Assembly: GCF_002154725.1 (NCBI RefSeq)
Contig: NZ_MTAW01000219.1
Location: 1 to 64,000, forward strand
Direction: 5' to 3'
DNA: 64,000 nt
DNA from: Nostoc sp. 106C
GTDB taxonomy: Bacteria > Cyanobacteriota > Cyanobacteriia > Cyanobacteriales > Nostocaceae
In this document: piece by piece, positions 17,759-27,937 of the stretch
Layout of the letters: every line of letters begins with the position of its first letter
Position numbering within the stretch: the first letter of the stretch is position 1
Program-made: the position numbers and the translations under genes
The notes under the pieces: model-generated
The model's input: the letters and a program-made list of their open reading frames with translations, nothing else
Database searches by the model: none
Told to the model about the DNA's origin: nothing

Positions 17759-18949
17759 TCACGGCTTTATACCGTGTACAGGTTCTCCTATATGTGAAAT
17801 CCAACTGTAGGAATAGTTTTTGTCCTCCAGCGCCAAGGCATACTTCGTTAATTTCAACGGACGAAATGTATCAATCATCACTGCAAGTTCATTCGTCCGT
17901 TCTTTACCAATTGACCCCTCGTACATTCCTGGGTGAGGGCCGTGGGGAATGCCGCTAGGATGAACGGTAATCGATGCCCGATCAATTCCTTTGCGGGACA
18001 TAAAGTTGCCTTCTACGTAGTAGATGACCTCATCCGAATCTACGTTGGAATGGTTGTAAGGAGCGGGAATGGATTGGGGATGGTAATCAAACAGGCGCGG
18101 TACAAAAGAACACACCACAAAACCCGGCGCTTCAAAGGTTTGATGTACAGGTGGTGGTTGATGCAGTCGCCCTGTAATTGGCTCAAAGTCTTCGATATTA
18201 AAGGCAAAGGGCCAGAGATGTCCATCCCAACCAACCACATCTAGGGGATGATGGCGATAAAGGTAACTAGTAATTCGGTCTTGGGCTTTGACTCGGACTT
18301 CAAACTCCCCCTCTTCGTCGTGGGTAATTAACTCATCAGGTGGGCGAATGTCACGTTCGCAGTAGGGAGAATGTTCGAGGAATTGACCGTAACGATTAAG
18401 GTAACGTGCTGGTGGGTCAATATGTCCGTAGGCTTCGATAACAAGCATCCGTTGCTCAATTCCAGCGTCGGGAATGATGCGCCACATTACTCCTGTAGGA
18501 ATTATCAAATAATCCCCCACTTGGTAACGCAGAATGCCGTATTGGCTTTCTAAAACACCGCTACCGTCATGAATGAAAAGTACTTCATCACCGTGAGCAA
18601 ACCGATACCAGTAATGCATCGGTTGGGTAGGACGCGCAACCCAAATGCAGACATCTGCATTAGCCATTAGGGGAACACGAGATGCGATCGCATCCCCACC
18701 CAAATCTACTGTCGCTGTCCGTAAGTGGCGGTGCAGCAACGCACCAGTTTCTTCATAGGGAATTTCTACCTTTTGTTCCACCAAAATTTTCTCAATCTGA
18801 GTAGGTGGACGTAGATGGTAGAGCAAAGATTGTACGCCAGAAAAGCCGTGAATACTAATTAATTCTTCGTGATATAAAGAACCGTTGGGTTGACGAAATT
18901 GGGTGTGTCGCTTGTGTGGTATTTTCCCCAACTTATAGTAGTAAGTCAT
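17759..18949 (-). CDS. hmgA: Homogentisate 1,2-dioxygenase family protein
   Basis: The 396-aa protein has the homogentisate dioxygenase double-cupin layout. Family landmarks are VVGWDGHLWPFAF with the preceding YRHHPLDV, PPPVHQTFEAPGFVVCSF, and the Fe site in PYNHSNVDSDEVIYY and SGIPHGPHPG. The enzyme opens the ring of homogentisate to maleylacetoacetate. It follows hppD by 15 bases, and HPPD makes homogentisate, so the two steps are consecutive. Length is slightly short of the human or proteobacterial enzymes (about 430-445 aa), as in other bacterial lineages. Maleylacetoacetate isomerase and fumarylacetoacetase genes are not in the window. Confidence 0.85.
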   Translation of the reverse strand: MTYYYKLGKIPHKRHTQFRQPNGSLYHEELISIHGFSGVQSLLYHLRPPTQIEKILVEQKVEIPYEETGALLHRHLRTATVDLGGDAIASRVPLMANADVCIWVARPTQPMHYWYRFAHGDEVLFIHDGSGVLESQYGILRYQVGDYLIIPTGVMWRIIPDAGIEQRMLVIEAYGHIDPPARYLNRYGQFLEHSPYCERDIRPPDELITHDEEGEFEVRVKAQDRITSYLYRHHPLDVVGWDGHLWPFAFNIEDFEPITGRLHQPPPVHQTFEAPGFVVCSFVPRLFDYHPQSIPAPYNHSNVDSDEVIYYVEGNFMSRKGIDRASITVHPSGIPHGPHPGMYEGSIGKERTNELAVMIDTFRPLKLTKYALALEDKNYSYSWISHIGEPVHGIKP

Positions 18950-18964
18950 AATTTCGTCCTACTT

Positions 18965-20068
18965 TTAGACGCTTACGAGATTTCCCCGCCGTGCTTGTTC
19001 GCGTTCAATAGCTTCAAACAAGGCTTTGAAGTTTCCTTCACCGAAACCCCGTGCCCCGTGTCGTTCAATCACCTCAAAAAACAGTGTTGGTCTATCTTGT
19101 ACAGGTTGGGTGAAAATTTGTAGCAAGTACCCATCTTGATCTCTATCTACCAAGATTCCTAACTCTGCCAACTTATCTATAGATTCGTCAATTTTCCCTA
19201 CCCGTTGTTCCAAGTTATCGTAATAAGTTGGTGGGGTGACCAAAAACTCCACACCTGTTGCTTTCATGCGGGTAACTGTTTCAATAATATTGTCAGTTGC
19301 CAAAGCTACGTGTTGAACTCCAGGCCCATAGTTATATTCCAAATACTCTTCTATTTGAGATTTGCGTTTACCAGTAGCAGGTTCGTTAATTGGCAATTTA
19401 ATTTTGCCTGCACCATCTTGCATCACCTTGGACATCAAGGCAGAATATTCTGTAGCAATGGTTTTATCATCAAACTCTACTAAAAGATTAAAGCCCATTG
19501 TCTCGGCAAAAAACTGCACCCAGCGTTCCATTGCCCCCAATTCTACGTTGCCAACTACGTGGTCAACGGCTTTCAGTCCTACTCCTTTACTGTTAAGATG
19601 CGCCTTAGTTTGAGCCTCAAAACCAGGAGCAAACACACCTGCGTAATCGCTGCGATCGATGAACTTAATAAGAGTGTCGCCGTAACCACGAATCGCAGAA
19701 TAACGAAATATCCCATAAGCATCTTCTTCTGCGGTGGGAGCAATAACTCCTACAGCACCTCGGCTGGTTGTTTGTTTGTAAGCGCTAACAGCATCCGGTA
19801 CTTCTAGGGCGATCGCTGCTACACTATCACCGTGTTTCAGTACGCTTTTGGAAATGGGATGATCCGGACTCAGCCCTGTACTTAAAACAAAGTTGATATT
19901 TCTCTGTTGCATCAAATATGATGCTGTGTCGCGGTAGCCTGTTTCTAATCCTCTATAAGCTGTGTTAGTAAATCCGAAACACTTTGCATAAAACAGCGCT
20001 GCTTGCTTGGCATTTCCAACATAAAATTCCAAGTTGTCAATGCGCTTAATTGGGCAAAAATCGTTCAT
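18965..20068 (-). CDS. hppD: 4-hydroxyphenylpyruvate dioxygenase
   Basis: The 367-aa two-domain vicinal-oxygen-chelate protein has Fe ligands at His in VDHVVGNVE (about 180), His in GVQHVALAT (about 260) and Glu in FFEVIERHG (about 340). The signature tail ARGFGEGNFKALFEAIE closes the active site. It converts 4-hydroxyphenylpyruvate to homogentisate, the step shared by tyrosine breakdown and plastoquinone/tocopherol head-group supply. The start is supported by AAGGAG seven bases upstream on the minus strand. It is the first gene of the operon and divergent from an Lrp/AsnC regulator gene. Confidence 0.93.
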   Translation of the reverse strand: MNDFCPIKRIDNLEFYVGNAKQAALFYAKCFGFTNTAYRGLETGYRDTASYLMQQRNINFVLSTGLSPDHPISKSVLKHGDSVAAIALEVPDAVSAYKQTTSRGAVGVIAPTAEEDAYGIFRYSAIRGYGDTLIKFIDRSDYAGVFAPGFEAQTKAHLNSKGVGLKAVDHVVGNVELGAMERWVQFFAETMGFNLLVEFDDKTIATEYSALMSKVMQDGAGKIKLPINEPATGKRKSQIEEYLEYNYGPGVQHVALATDNIIETVTRMKATGVEFLVTPPTYYDNLEQRVGKIDESIDKLAELGILVDRDQDGYLLQIFTQPVQDRPTLFFEVIERHGARGFGEGNFKALFEAIEREQARRGNLVSV

Positions 20069-20613
20069 ATATTACTCCTTATAACAAGCTTCTTTAACTG
20101 CTGAACTTCCTATCAAGGGAGGTTTTATAGCAGCTTCAACAAGCTTAAATGCAGACAGTTTCAGGTCTTTCATCCTTTAACCAATCATGGACTGGAATGA
20201 ACGCCTTTTCTTCTACACTGCCTGTGCTAACGATGTAGGCACAGTCTCCTAAAGAAGGAGATTTATATAGATAAACATCTCCCCTTTGGCAAGTTCACCT
20301 GATGCCTTGGCAAAAATCTGTCTTTCGTTGCTGAATTTTGAGTTTAGATTATTAACTCTATGCTCCTAATTTAGATTATAAATTTTACTTACGACTATAT
20401 ACAAGTGTAAAATATTAACTTTTAAAATAAATTTAGCATGTAGTTTTAACTACCCTCTAAGGATATTCTTAAAAATAGCAACAAACAATTCCATTTCCTT
20501 CTACGTAGAGGAGGAAAGTTGCCATAAAAGAGTTCTGAGTGTTGAGCGAGGATTCCCACTCAGCACTCATTACTCAGGACTCAGCACTAAATATAGGACT
20601 GGAGAATGTAAAA
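20069..20613. promoter_or_regulatory. Divergent promoter region hppD / lrp
   Basis: This 545-base gap separates hppD (minus) from the Lrp/AsnC gene (plus) and must hold both promoters. The part from 20340 to 20470 is very AT-rich. A palindromic pair with AAGGAGA and TCTCC lies near 20245-20285. The stretch 20535-20590 (TGAGTGTTGAGCG, CACTCAGCACTCATTACTC) is simple-repeat sequence of a dispersed type. Lrp-family genes are often divergent from their targets, so operator sites are expected here, but none is identified with confidence. Confidence 0.45.
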
Positions 20614-21108
20614 GTGAAGCCAATACTCAAAAACTTTGAACAACTCCAACAATTAGATGACATAGACCGACAACTGTTGTGTCTGTTGCAAGAAAATAGC
20701 CGTACAACCATTGTGGAATTAGCCCGTCACGTGAATCTCTCAACGCCTGGGTTGCAAAAGAGATTGCGCAAGCTAGAAGAAAAAGGTGTAATTGACCGCT
20801 ATGTAACTTTGGTAAATCGCGAGGCGTTAGGTTTAGACTTGCTGTGTTTTGCTCAGGTAACCTTAGTAAATCATCAGCCGGAATGTGTGGGAAGGTTTTG
20901 CGATCGCGTCAAGGAATTACCAGAGGTTTTAGAATGTCACCATCTTAGTGGAGAATTTGACTACCTATTGAAAATGGTTGTTCCCAACCATCAGCACTTA
21001 GCAAAGTTATTGTCAGAGAAAATTACTCGCATTCCTGGTATAGATAGAATCCAGACCAATATTGTTCTTAATGAAATTAAAGCTTCAACCTCGCTACCAT
21101 TGGATTAA
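20614..21108 (+). CDS. Lrp/AsnC-family transcriptional regulator
   Basis: The protein has 164 aa from the GTG at 20614, which has GGAG nine bases upstream. The longer in-frame extension to 20539 is made of repeat sequence (TCACTCAGCACTCAT) and is unlikely to be translated. The N-terminal helix-turn-helix runs LDDIDRQLLCLLQENSRTT to LSTPGLQKRLRKLEEKGVI, and the RAM ligand domain follows with GEFDYLLKMVVP. This family responds to amino acids or aromatic acids. Its position divergent to hppD-hmgA and upstream of the gene at 21128 makes it a good candidate regulator of aromatic amino-acid catabolism. Confidence 0.88.
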   Translation: MKPILKNFEQLQQLDDIDRQLLCLLQENSRTTIVELARHVNLSTPGLQKRLRKLEEKGVIDRYVTLVNREALGLDLLCFAQVTLVNHQPECVGRFCDRVKELPEVLECHHLSGEFDYLLKMVVPNHQHLAKLLSEKITRIPGIDRIQTNIVLNEIKASTSLPLD

Positions 21109-21127
21109 ATACAGCAGGTGAAATCCG

Positions 21128-21997
21128 ATGGTTGCATCACTAGAGGCGCTTCTTTCATCAGTTGTGGACTACGCTGGACTGTTTCCGCCAGCAAAGTTGG
21201 AATTACAGCCAGCAATGGCAAATTATGCTCAATATCAGACAACTCCCTACGCTTGGATGTTAGGTCGCTTTATTTTGCCAATTTCCCGGTTGCGCGAGTT
21301 TGAGCAACATTTACCGGAGAAACCAACAAAATGGTCACTGAGCATAATTATGACTGGAGACGTTAAAGAAGCGATCGCCCAACTACAGTCACTCAACAAA
21401 GATAAAATTGCCATTACATCCCTGGAGTTTCCGCCAATTCCACCCACTGAAATCGAAACAATACTTTCCTATCTTCCTGATGGAATAGAATCATTCTTTG
21501 AAATTCCTTTTAACAGCGACTTCAAGAGCTATATATCTGTTTTACAACATACTGGTGCAGCTGCTAAAATCCGTACTGGCGGCGTAACAGTTGATGCCTT
21601 TCCTAGTGTTACTCAACTGTGTCAGAGTATCTTCACCTTTGCAGCAGCGCAAGTTCCGTTTAAAGCAACCGCAGGACTGCATCACCCATTACCAAGAAAA
21701 CATCGATTAACGAGTGAAGCAAACAGCCCCATCAGCCTTATGCACGGTTTTTTGAATGTTATAGTCTTGGCAGCACTTGTTTATCAACACAAATTAACGC
21801 CAGAGACAGCCTTAGAATTACTTCAAGAATCATCTAAAGAGAATTTTAAAGTTAGAACTGATAGTATCTCTTGGAAAGATTACCAACTGAATATTTCAGA
21901 AATCGAAGAAACTAGACAGCGTTTCTTTCGTTCCTTTGGTTCCTGCTCATTTCAAGAGCCAATAGATGATCTTAAGGAACTGGAATTATTAATCTAA
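21128..21997 (+). CDS. Conserved protein of unknown function, 289 aa
   Basis: It starts 19 bases after the Lrp/AsnC gene and is probably co-transcribed. The protein is soluble and has alternating beta/alpha segments that suggest a TIM-barrel-like fold: VVDYAGLFPPAKL, WSLSIIMTG, ITSLEFPP, FFEIPF, AAKIRTGG, FKATAGLHHPLP, and HGFLNVIVLA. The pattern K-T-A-G-L-H-H-P with an upstream KIRTGG looks like an active-site rim. I do not recognise a named family. Its link to the regulator of an aromatic operon suggests a catabolic enzyme, but I infer no reaction. Confidence 0.65.
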   Translation: MVASLEALLSSVVDYAGLFPPAKLELQPAMANYAQYQTTPYAWMLGRFILPISRLREFEQHLPEKPTKWSLSIIMTGDVKEAIAQLQSLNKDKIAITSLEFPPIPPTEIETILSYLPDGIESFFEIPFNSDFKSYISVLQHTGAAAKIRTGGVTVDAFPSVTQLCQSIFTFAAAQVPFKATAGLHHPLPRKHRLTSEANSPISLMHGFLNVIVLAALVYQHKLTPETALELLQESSKENFKVRTDSISWKDYQLNISEIEETRQRFFRSFGSCSFQEPIDDLKELELLI

Positions 21998-22535
21998 TTA
22001 GCGCTCAATTTGCGTGTTTGGGAAAACTTTTGTATCGGTATTGAATAGTCATACCGCAATTAAGGTGCAGATAAGGCTTTTTTCTCTACCCCTGCCTGCC
22101 TCCACAACTTACCTACCGGTTACCAGGTATGTTTGCTGCATAAACAGACAGCATAAAACCTACTATATATAATGTAAATCTTAAGAGGTCATATCATATC
22201 CGGCAAATTACTTATGATATGTCATTGCGAGTGCAATGAAGTGGAACGGAGCAATCCCAAAACCTCTGTGATTGCTACTCTTCGAGAACGCTTTCAGCGA
22301 ACGCTTCGCTCGCAATGACAAGTGTTCAACCGGACATAATATCATTGATATAGTCATACCCATTCGTAATTAAAAAATTCAGATTTAATCTAGATTTTAG
22401 ATTTCAGAGAATTAGTATAAATATTGAGTGAAATACAGAACTTAGAGATAAAAAATAGATACACAAGCCTGTTTTACTTCTGAATTCTGGCTATTGAATT
22501 ATGCTGTAATTTCCCATCCAAAAACTAAAATCGGT
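21998..22535. other. Intergenic region with REP-like palindrome
   Basis: A 538-base gap. Its middle holds the palindromic repeat at 22221-22319, flanked by a partly inverted outer pair (ATCATATCCGG near 22193 and CCGGACATAATATC near 22330). The last 150 bases are AT-rich and should contain the promoter of the large caspase gene. Nothing else was recognised. Confidence 0.5.
22221..22319. repeat. Palindromic dispersed repeat, second copy
   Basis: The element starts GTCATTGCGAGTGCAATGAA and ends CTTCGCTCGCAATGAC, with GGAGCAATCCC and GTGATTGCTACTCTTCGAG as inner arms. It is the same family as 349-477. Confidence 0.75.
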
Positions 22536-25500
22536 ATGTGTCCACGCGGTGTTAATACCAGTCGCTCAACTCCAGCTAAACAAACAATTGCTCCGAAATT
22601 GTGGTTGTTACTTGTGGGTGTCAATCAATACCAAGATGAACAACTTCCTTCTCTACGTTATTCAGCAGTTGATTGTCAGGTATTAGCTGAAGCTTTAGCA
22701 GGTGCAACTAAGGAACAGTTTCCGCAAAGACAGGTAAAAATTTATCACGATTTTGCTAACCAGTTACCATTATTAGTAACTGTGCGGGAAAGTTTACGAC
22801 AAATAGCGGCTGATGCACAACCGATTGACACGGTTCTATTTTATTTTTCTGGTCATGGAATGCTACAGCCAAATACTCAAGAAGCATTTTTGTGTTTGGC
22901 AGATACGCAAAAAGATAGTTTAGAACAGACTGGTTTACCTGTCAAAGAACTGTTGACACAGTTAAGTAAAAGTGGAGCGCAAAATCAGTTAGTATGGTTG
23001 GATGCTTGTCATAGTGGCGGGATGACTCTTAGGGGAGCCATTGCAGAACCATTACTGAATCCTACTCCGCAATTGGTAGACGCTTTACAACGTAACGCTA
23101 CTAAAGGTAAAGGTTTTTATGCGTTGCTTTCTTGTGATGTCAATCAGCAATCTTGGGAGTTTCCTGAACTGGGGCATGGAGTATTTACTTATTATTTAAT
23201 GCGGGGTCTAAATGGTGATGCTGCTGATACCCAAGGTGTCATTTTTGCTGATGGGCTTTATCGCTATGTTTATCATCAGACCTTGCAATATATTGATAAA
23301 ACCAATCAACAGTTACGATTAATTAATCAGCAGAAGCGCGGCAAAGGAGACACTCAAATTTTTAGCGAATATCCTCTACAAACACCGAAGCGGATTGTCG
23401 AAGGAGTAGGGGAATTGCTTTTAGGCTCAATACCTGCGATCGCGCAATCCCATTCTTCTAGAATAGCACTGGTAATTGAGGGATTTAGTGGTTATCAGGC
23501 GACTCTAGATTTGAGTAAAGTCTTGGTTAACGCTGGTGATTTTGAGTTGGAATATTTGCCTCGTTCGGGAGAAACAACCGCTAAGGATATTCGCTCTGCA
23601 ATTCAAGAATGTTTGGGTTCAGTAAATCAACGACGCCACGAAATAATTGAAGAAGCCTCAACTGTATTTTTATATCTACGCGGAAGTTTGGAAGAAACGC
23701 CGACTGGGGAAGCCGCATTATTAATATCAGAGGATATTTGGCTAAGTCGTTCTTGGTTAAGGCAACAATTACGCCGTTCGCAAATTGCTCAACAAATCAT
23801 TATTTTAGATTTTCCTGCCGTTGCAACTGCTGTTTCTTCTCTCAAAGAGTGGGTTGAAGACTTGCAGTTAGAATCGGAAACAGGGCAATGTATTATCGCC
23901 GCCACTTCACCAAAAGATAATTCTGAGTTTTTTGCACAAACGCTCATCGAAACTTTAAAAAATGTTAATAAAGCTGCTGGTTTATCTGTAGCTGGTTGGA
24001 TCACTCAATTACAAGTTCAACTGGCATCACAAATCCAAAGCACGCCGTTTCTACCACTGCATTTTTGGCTATCAGGAACTCAAGGCGTAATTGAAATCAT
24101 CCCTGCCACAACTGGTGCACGCAGCTATAAAAAAGCAGCATTAGATTTAAAAATTTGTCCTTACCGAGGATTAAAGGCTTTTGCTGAAGAAGATGCTCAA
24201 TATTTTTTTGGGAGAGAATCTTTAACTCAGCATTTAATTAGTCAAATAGCACATAAATCTTTCTTAGCTGTGGTGGGTGCTTCTGGTAGTGGTAAATCTT
24301 CCGTTGTGCAAGCGGGATTAATTGCTCAATTACGTCCAGGTAATTGTTTAGCTGGAAGCGATTCTTGGTTAATTAAAAGTTTGCGTCCCGGTGCGCGCCC
24401 CTTGGAGGAGTTAGCGAGACGGTTGGGAGGGGATACGGAGACGCGGAGACGGGGTGACGCGGGGACGCGGAGAGAAGGTAACAAGGAAGAAAATGCTACT
24501 TCATCCCCTGACCTCGTACTAGAGGGAATGCTATATCAGGGGGTGGAGGGCTTTGTCTACTGGTTGCGTAGCCGACCTGAGTCTGTGGTGGTTTTGGTGG
24601 TAGACCAATTTGAGGAATTGTTTACCCTTGCACCTATTGAAGATAGACAGCGGTTTTTAGAATTGGTGTTGGGAGCAATAGAATATGCTTCTGATAAGTT
24701 TAAATTAGTCATTACTTTGCGGGCAGATTTTATCGCTTCTTGTTTGGAAGTCTCTGCACTGGCGAATTTATTGCAAGAATCTAGTGTGTTAGTTCCGCCG
24801 CACCTGAGCGATCGCGATTATCGTCGTGTCATTATTAATCCAGCGGAACAAGTGAGTTTAAAAGTAGAACCGGAACTGGTAGAAGTTCTGTTACAGGAGT
24901 TAAACCACTCGGCGGGAGATTTACCGTTGTTAGAATTTGTACTAGAGCAGTTATGGGAATTCCGGCAAGAAGGAGAACTGACTCTAGCGGCGTATCAACA
25001 ACAAGTGGGTGGGATTAAGGGCGCACTGGAACGCAAGGCGCAAGCAGTTTATGAAAGTTTGGATACTCAAGCTCAAGATTGTGCTAGATGGATTTTTCTC
25101 TCACTTACCCAATTAGGGGAGGGTACAGAAGATACCAGGCGCAGGGTATTGAAATCAGAGTTAGTAGTGCAAAAATATCCGGCGGCGTTGGTGGAAAGAA
25201 CACTGCAAGCTTTAACAGCTGCGAAGTTAGTGGTGGTGAATTTGGAAGAGGAGGGGAGTATGAGAGACGCAGGGATGCGGGGAGATGGAGACGCAAAGAT
25301 GGGAAGATATGGGGATGAAGGAGATGCTCTTATATCTAGTTCGAGTAATCTATCATTAAAATCTCTCCGCGTCTTTGCGTCAGACAGTCTCCCTGTCAGC
25401 CCTAATGCGTCGGCTGTAACTATTGAAGTGGCGCATGAAATTTTGATTCGCCATTGGTCAACTTTGCGCTGGTGGTTGGAGGAGAATCGTAGTAGATTGC

Positions 25501-27839
25501 GATCGCAGCGTCAAATTGAACAAGCGGCAGCTTTATGGAAATATAATCATGAGCAAGCTGATTTTTTGTTGCATGGAATCCGTTTGGCAGAGGCGGAAGA
25601 AATTTATGTCAAATATACAGAAGAATTATCTCAAGATGTCCAACATTTTATTGCTGCTTGTTTAGAAGCAAGACAACGGCAACAATTTGAACAAAAAAAG
25701 CGACTCCGACAAGCTCAAAAAGCTGTTGCTGTTATTAGTGTTTTAGGTATTGCTGCTAGCGGTTTTGGCGGATTAGCTTATTTCCAAAAACAAGCGGCTC
25801 AGTTACGCGAAATTTCTGCTTTGAATGCCTCATCAGAAGCATTATTGTTATCAAATCAGCAACTTGAAGCTTTAATTGCAAGTGTAAAAGCTGGGCGAGA
25901 AGTAAAGCAGGTATTTGCGCCAGCTAAAGATATTCAATTAGCAACTGTAGCAACTCTTCAGCAAGGTGTTGAGCAAACTCAAGAACTCAACCGCTTACAA
26001 GGTCACAGTCAACAAGTTAATGCTGTTAGTTTTAGCCCTGGCAGCAAAATTATCGCTTCTGCTAGTGATGATGGCACAATTAAATTTTGGAGTTTAAATG
26101 GTAAATTAATCAAGACTATTAGTGATAGTAAAAATAGATTTACATATTTAGCTTTCAGTCCCAATGGTGAATTTATTGTTGCTAGTACAGCTAAATACAT
26201 TAAACTATATACAACTATAGATGGCAAGCTAATCAAAACTTTTAGTGGGCACACTGATATTGTAAATAGTATTGATTTTAGCCCCGATGGGAAGAAGCTT
26301 GTTTCTGCTAGTCGAGATAAAACTATAAAGTTATGGCGTATTGATGGGAGTTTAATTAAAACCTGGAATGCTCATAATAGCTGGGTAAATACTGTTAGCT
26401 TTAGTGCTGATGGTCAAGTTATTGCTTCTGGTGGTGAAGATAATTTAGTGAAGCTTTGGCAGATTGCAGATGGGAAGTTGCTGCAAACGATGAAAGGGCA
26501 TAAAGAACGAGTTACTTGTGTGAAATTTAGCCCTGATGGTCAAATCATAGCTTCCGCCAGCGGCGATAAAACCATTAAGTTTTGGAATCGTCAGGGCGAA
26601 AATTTACAAACTATTGAAGGTAATACAAATCAAATTAACAGTATCAGCTTTAGCCCAGATGGTCAATTACTCGCTGCTGGTGATGCTGATGCTATATTGA
26701 AAATATGGAATATTAAAGATAAATCAGGTATAGAATATAAAATCAAACAAAATTTGAGAGGACATGGCGCACAAATTAATTATATTAGCTTTAGCCCTGA
26801 TGGTAAAATTATTGCCTCTGCTAGCGTTGACAAAACCGTTAAGCTTTGGCGAGTAAATAATTCTAAACAAACCCAAGATGAGGGTAGTTTTTATAGCGTG
26901 AGTGTCAGCCCTGATAACAAGATGTTTGCTGCGGCTGGTTGGGATGGCACAATCAAAATATGGGAAAGTAATAGGAAATTTATCAAATCTATTTCAGGCA
27001 ATAAACGGATAATTTATACTGTAGATTTTAGCCCCAATAGTAAAATTATCGCTGCTGCTAGTGATGATAAAACAATAAAATTATGGAATATAGCAAATGG
27101 TTCTCTACTTCAGACGCTAACAGGACATACAGCGCGAGTAACTAGTATTAATTTTAGTCCCGATGGTAAAATGCTGGCTTCTGGTAGTGCCGATAAAACT
27201 ATTAAGTTATGGCAAATTGTAGATAGAAAATTACTACAAACTTTCAAAGGACATGCTGATGAAATAACCAGCGTCAGCTTTAGCGCAGATAGTAAAATGC
27301 TGGCTTCTGGCAGTTACGATAATACAGTAAAAATGTGGCGACTTGATGGTAGCCTGGTAAGAAGTTTGCAGGGAAATGGACTTGCGATCGCATCTGTCAA
27401 ATTTAGTCCAGATAACACCATCCTCGCTGCTGCTAGTTTGGACAATACTATCAAACTTTGGAATGTCGCCGACGGAACTTTAATCAGTACCCTTGCAGGA
27501 CATACTGGTGGCGTAAATAGTTTGAGTTTTCTGCCAAATAGCCAGATATTAGCTTCTGGCAGCGCTGATAGTACGATTAAACTGTGGAATATTAGCGATG
27601 CCTACGGCGGTAAACTAGGCACTTTACTAAAAACCCTATTGGGACATCCTGGTAAAATCAATAGCATCAGTTTCAGCCCTGATGGTAAGACGCTAATTAG
27701 TGCAAGTGAAGATGCTGGAGTCAGGCTATGGGATTTAGATTTGGATGAGTTGAGGCGGCGCGGATGCTTGCAAATCAAAGATTACCTGCAAAATAATCCC
27801 AATGTAAGCCAGAGCGATCGCAATATCTGCAAAGATTGA
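22536..27839 (+). CDS. Caspase-like (C14) / STAND NTPase / 14x WD40 protein
   Basis: The protein has 1767 aa from the ATG at 22536; a TTG at 22494 would add 14 residues. Residues 20-280 are a caspase-like peptidase with the His107 (FSGHGM) and Cys158 (LDACHSGG) dyad. A STAND-type NTPase follows CPYRGLKAF, with Walker [10 protein letters not shown] (from 581) and Walker [13 protein letters not shown] (about 690). One hydrophobic helix ([19 protein letters not shown]) comes before 14 WD40 repeats (about 1150-1750), enough for two seven-bladed propellers. The architecture is that of a ligand-gated death or defence switch: WD40 senses, STAND oligomerises, caspase executes. Two arginine/glycine-rich insertions (about 24427-24480 and 25250-25410) are repeat DNA translated in frame. 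A CRISPR array begins 98 bases downstream. Confidence 0.92.
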   Translation: MCPRGVNTSRSTPAKQTIAPKLWLLLVGVNQYQDEQLPSLRYSAVDCQVLAEALAGATKEQFPQRQVKIYHDFANQLPLLVTVRESLRQIAADAQPIDTVLFYFSGHGMLQPNTQEAFLCLADTQKDSLEQTGLPVKELLTQLSKSGAQNQLVWLDACHSGGMTLRGAIAEPLLNPTPQLVDALQRNATKGKGFYALLSCDVNQQSWEFPELGHGVFTYYLMRGLNGDAADTQGVIFADGLYRYVYHQTLQYIDKTNQQLRLINQQKRGKGDTQIFSEYPLQTPKRIVEGVGELLLGSIPAIAQSHSSRIALVIEGFSGYQATLDLSKVLVNAGDFELEYLPRSGETTAKDIRSAIQECLGSVNQRRHEIIEEASTVFLYLRGSLEETPTGEAALLISEDIWLSRSWLRQQLRRSQIAQQIIILDFPAVATAVSSLKEWVEDLQLESETGQCIIAATSPKDNSEFFAQTLIETLKNVNKAAGLSVAGWITQLQVQLASQIQSTPFLPLHFWLSGTQGVIEIIPATTGARSYKKAALDLKICPYRGLKAFAEEDAQYFFGRESLTQHLISQIAHKSFLAVVGASGSGKSSVVQAGLIAQLRPGNCLAGSDSWLIKSLRPGARPLEELARRLGGDTETRRRGDAGTRREGNKEENATSSPDLVLEGMLYQGVEGFVYWLRSRPESVVVLVVDQFEELFTLAPIEDRQRFLELVLGAIEYASDKFKLVITLRADFIASCLEVSALANLLQESSVLVPPHLSDRDYRRVIINPAEQVSLKVEPELVEVLLQELNHSAGDLPLLEFVLEQLWEFRQEGELTLAAYQQQVGGIKGALERKAQAVYESLDTQAQDCARWIFLSLTQLGEGTEDTRRRVLKSELVVQKYPAALVERTLQALTAAKLVVVNLEEEGSMRDAGMRGDGDAKMGRYGDEGDALISSSSNLSLKSLRVFASDSLPVSPNASAVTIEVAHEILIRHWSTLRWWLEENRSRLRSQRQIEQAAALWKYNHEQADFLLHGIRLAEAEEIYVKYTEELSQDVQHFIAACLEARQRQQFEQKKRLRQAQKAVAVISVLGIAASGFGGLAYFQKQAAQLREISALNASSEALLLSNQQLEALIASVKAGREVKQVFAPAKDIQLATVATLQQGVEQTQELNRLQGHSQQVNAVSFSPGSKIIASASDDGTIKFWSLNGKLIKTISDSKNRFTYLAFSPNGEFIVASTAKYIKLYTTIDGKLIKTFSGHTDIVNSIDFSPDGKKLVSASRDKTIKLWRIDGSLIKTWNAHNSWVNTVSFSADGQVIASGGEDNLVKLWQIADGKLLQTMKGHKERVTCVKFSPDGQIIASASGDKTIKFWNRQGENLQTIEGNTNQINSISFSPDGQLLAAGDADAILKIWNIKDKSGIEYKIKQNLRGHGAQINYISFSPDGKIIASASVDKTVKLWRVNNSKQTQDEGSFYSVSVSPDNKMFAAAGWDGTIKIWESNRKFIKSISGNKRIIYTVDFSPNSKIIAAASDDKTIKLWNIANGSLLQTLTGHTARVTSINFSPDGKMLASGSADKTIKLWQIVDRKLLQTFKGHADEITSVSFSADSKMLASGSYDNTVKMWRLDGSLVRSLQGNGLAIASVKFSPDNTILAAASLDNTIKLWNVADGTLISTLAGHTGGVNSLSFLPNSQILASGSADSTIKLWNISDAYGGKLGTLLKTLLGHPGKINSISFSPDGKTLISASEDAGVRLWDLDLDELRRRGCLQIKDYLQNNPNVSQSDRNICKD
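24427..24480 (+). repeat. In-frame repeat insertion in the STAND domain
   Basis: The DNA reads GGATACGGAGACGCGGAGAC followed by near copies of GACGCGGGGACGCGGAG, a simple-repeat type normally intergenic in Nostoc. It is translated as a [15 protein letters not shown] stretch between LARRLGG and the next conserved helix. Its purine and GC content differ from the flanks. Confidence 0.7.
25250..25410 (+). repeat. Second in-frame repeat insertion in the caspase-STAND gene
   Basis: GAGACGCAGGGATGCGGGGA and CTCCGCGTCTTTGCGTCAG form an inverted-repeat-like block translated as Met/Arg/Gly/Asp-rich low-complexity sequence between VVNLEEEG and [10 protein letters not shown]. Homologous STAND proteins normally pass straight from one to the other. 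The reading frame is kept. Confidence 0.65.
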
Positions 27840-27937
27840 TTGATACAGTTATGAATAAATAACCACAGATGAACACCGATAAACACCGATATGGCGTTGC
27901 TGATTGATGGGATGAATTTTGTTTGACTTATTACTTG

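Noticed and set aside
20539-20613. Longer N-terminus for the Lrp/AsnC regulator
   Set aside because: The extension is encoded by CACTCAGCACTCAT-type repeat DNA, and a GTG with GGAG nine bases upstream lies at 20614.
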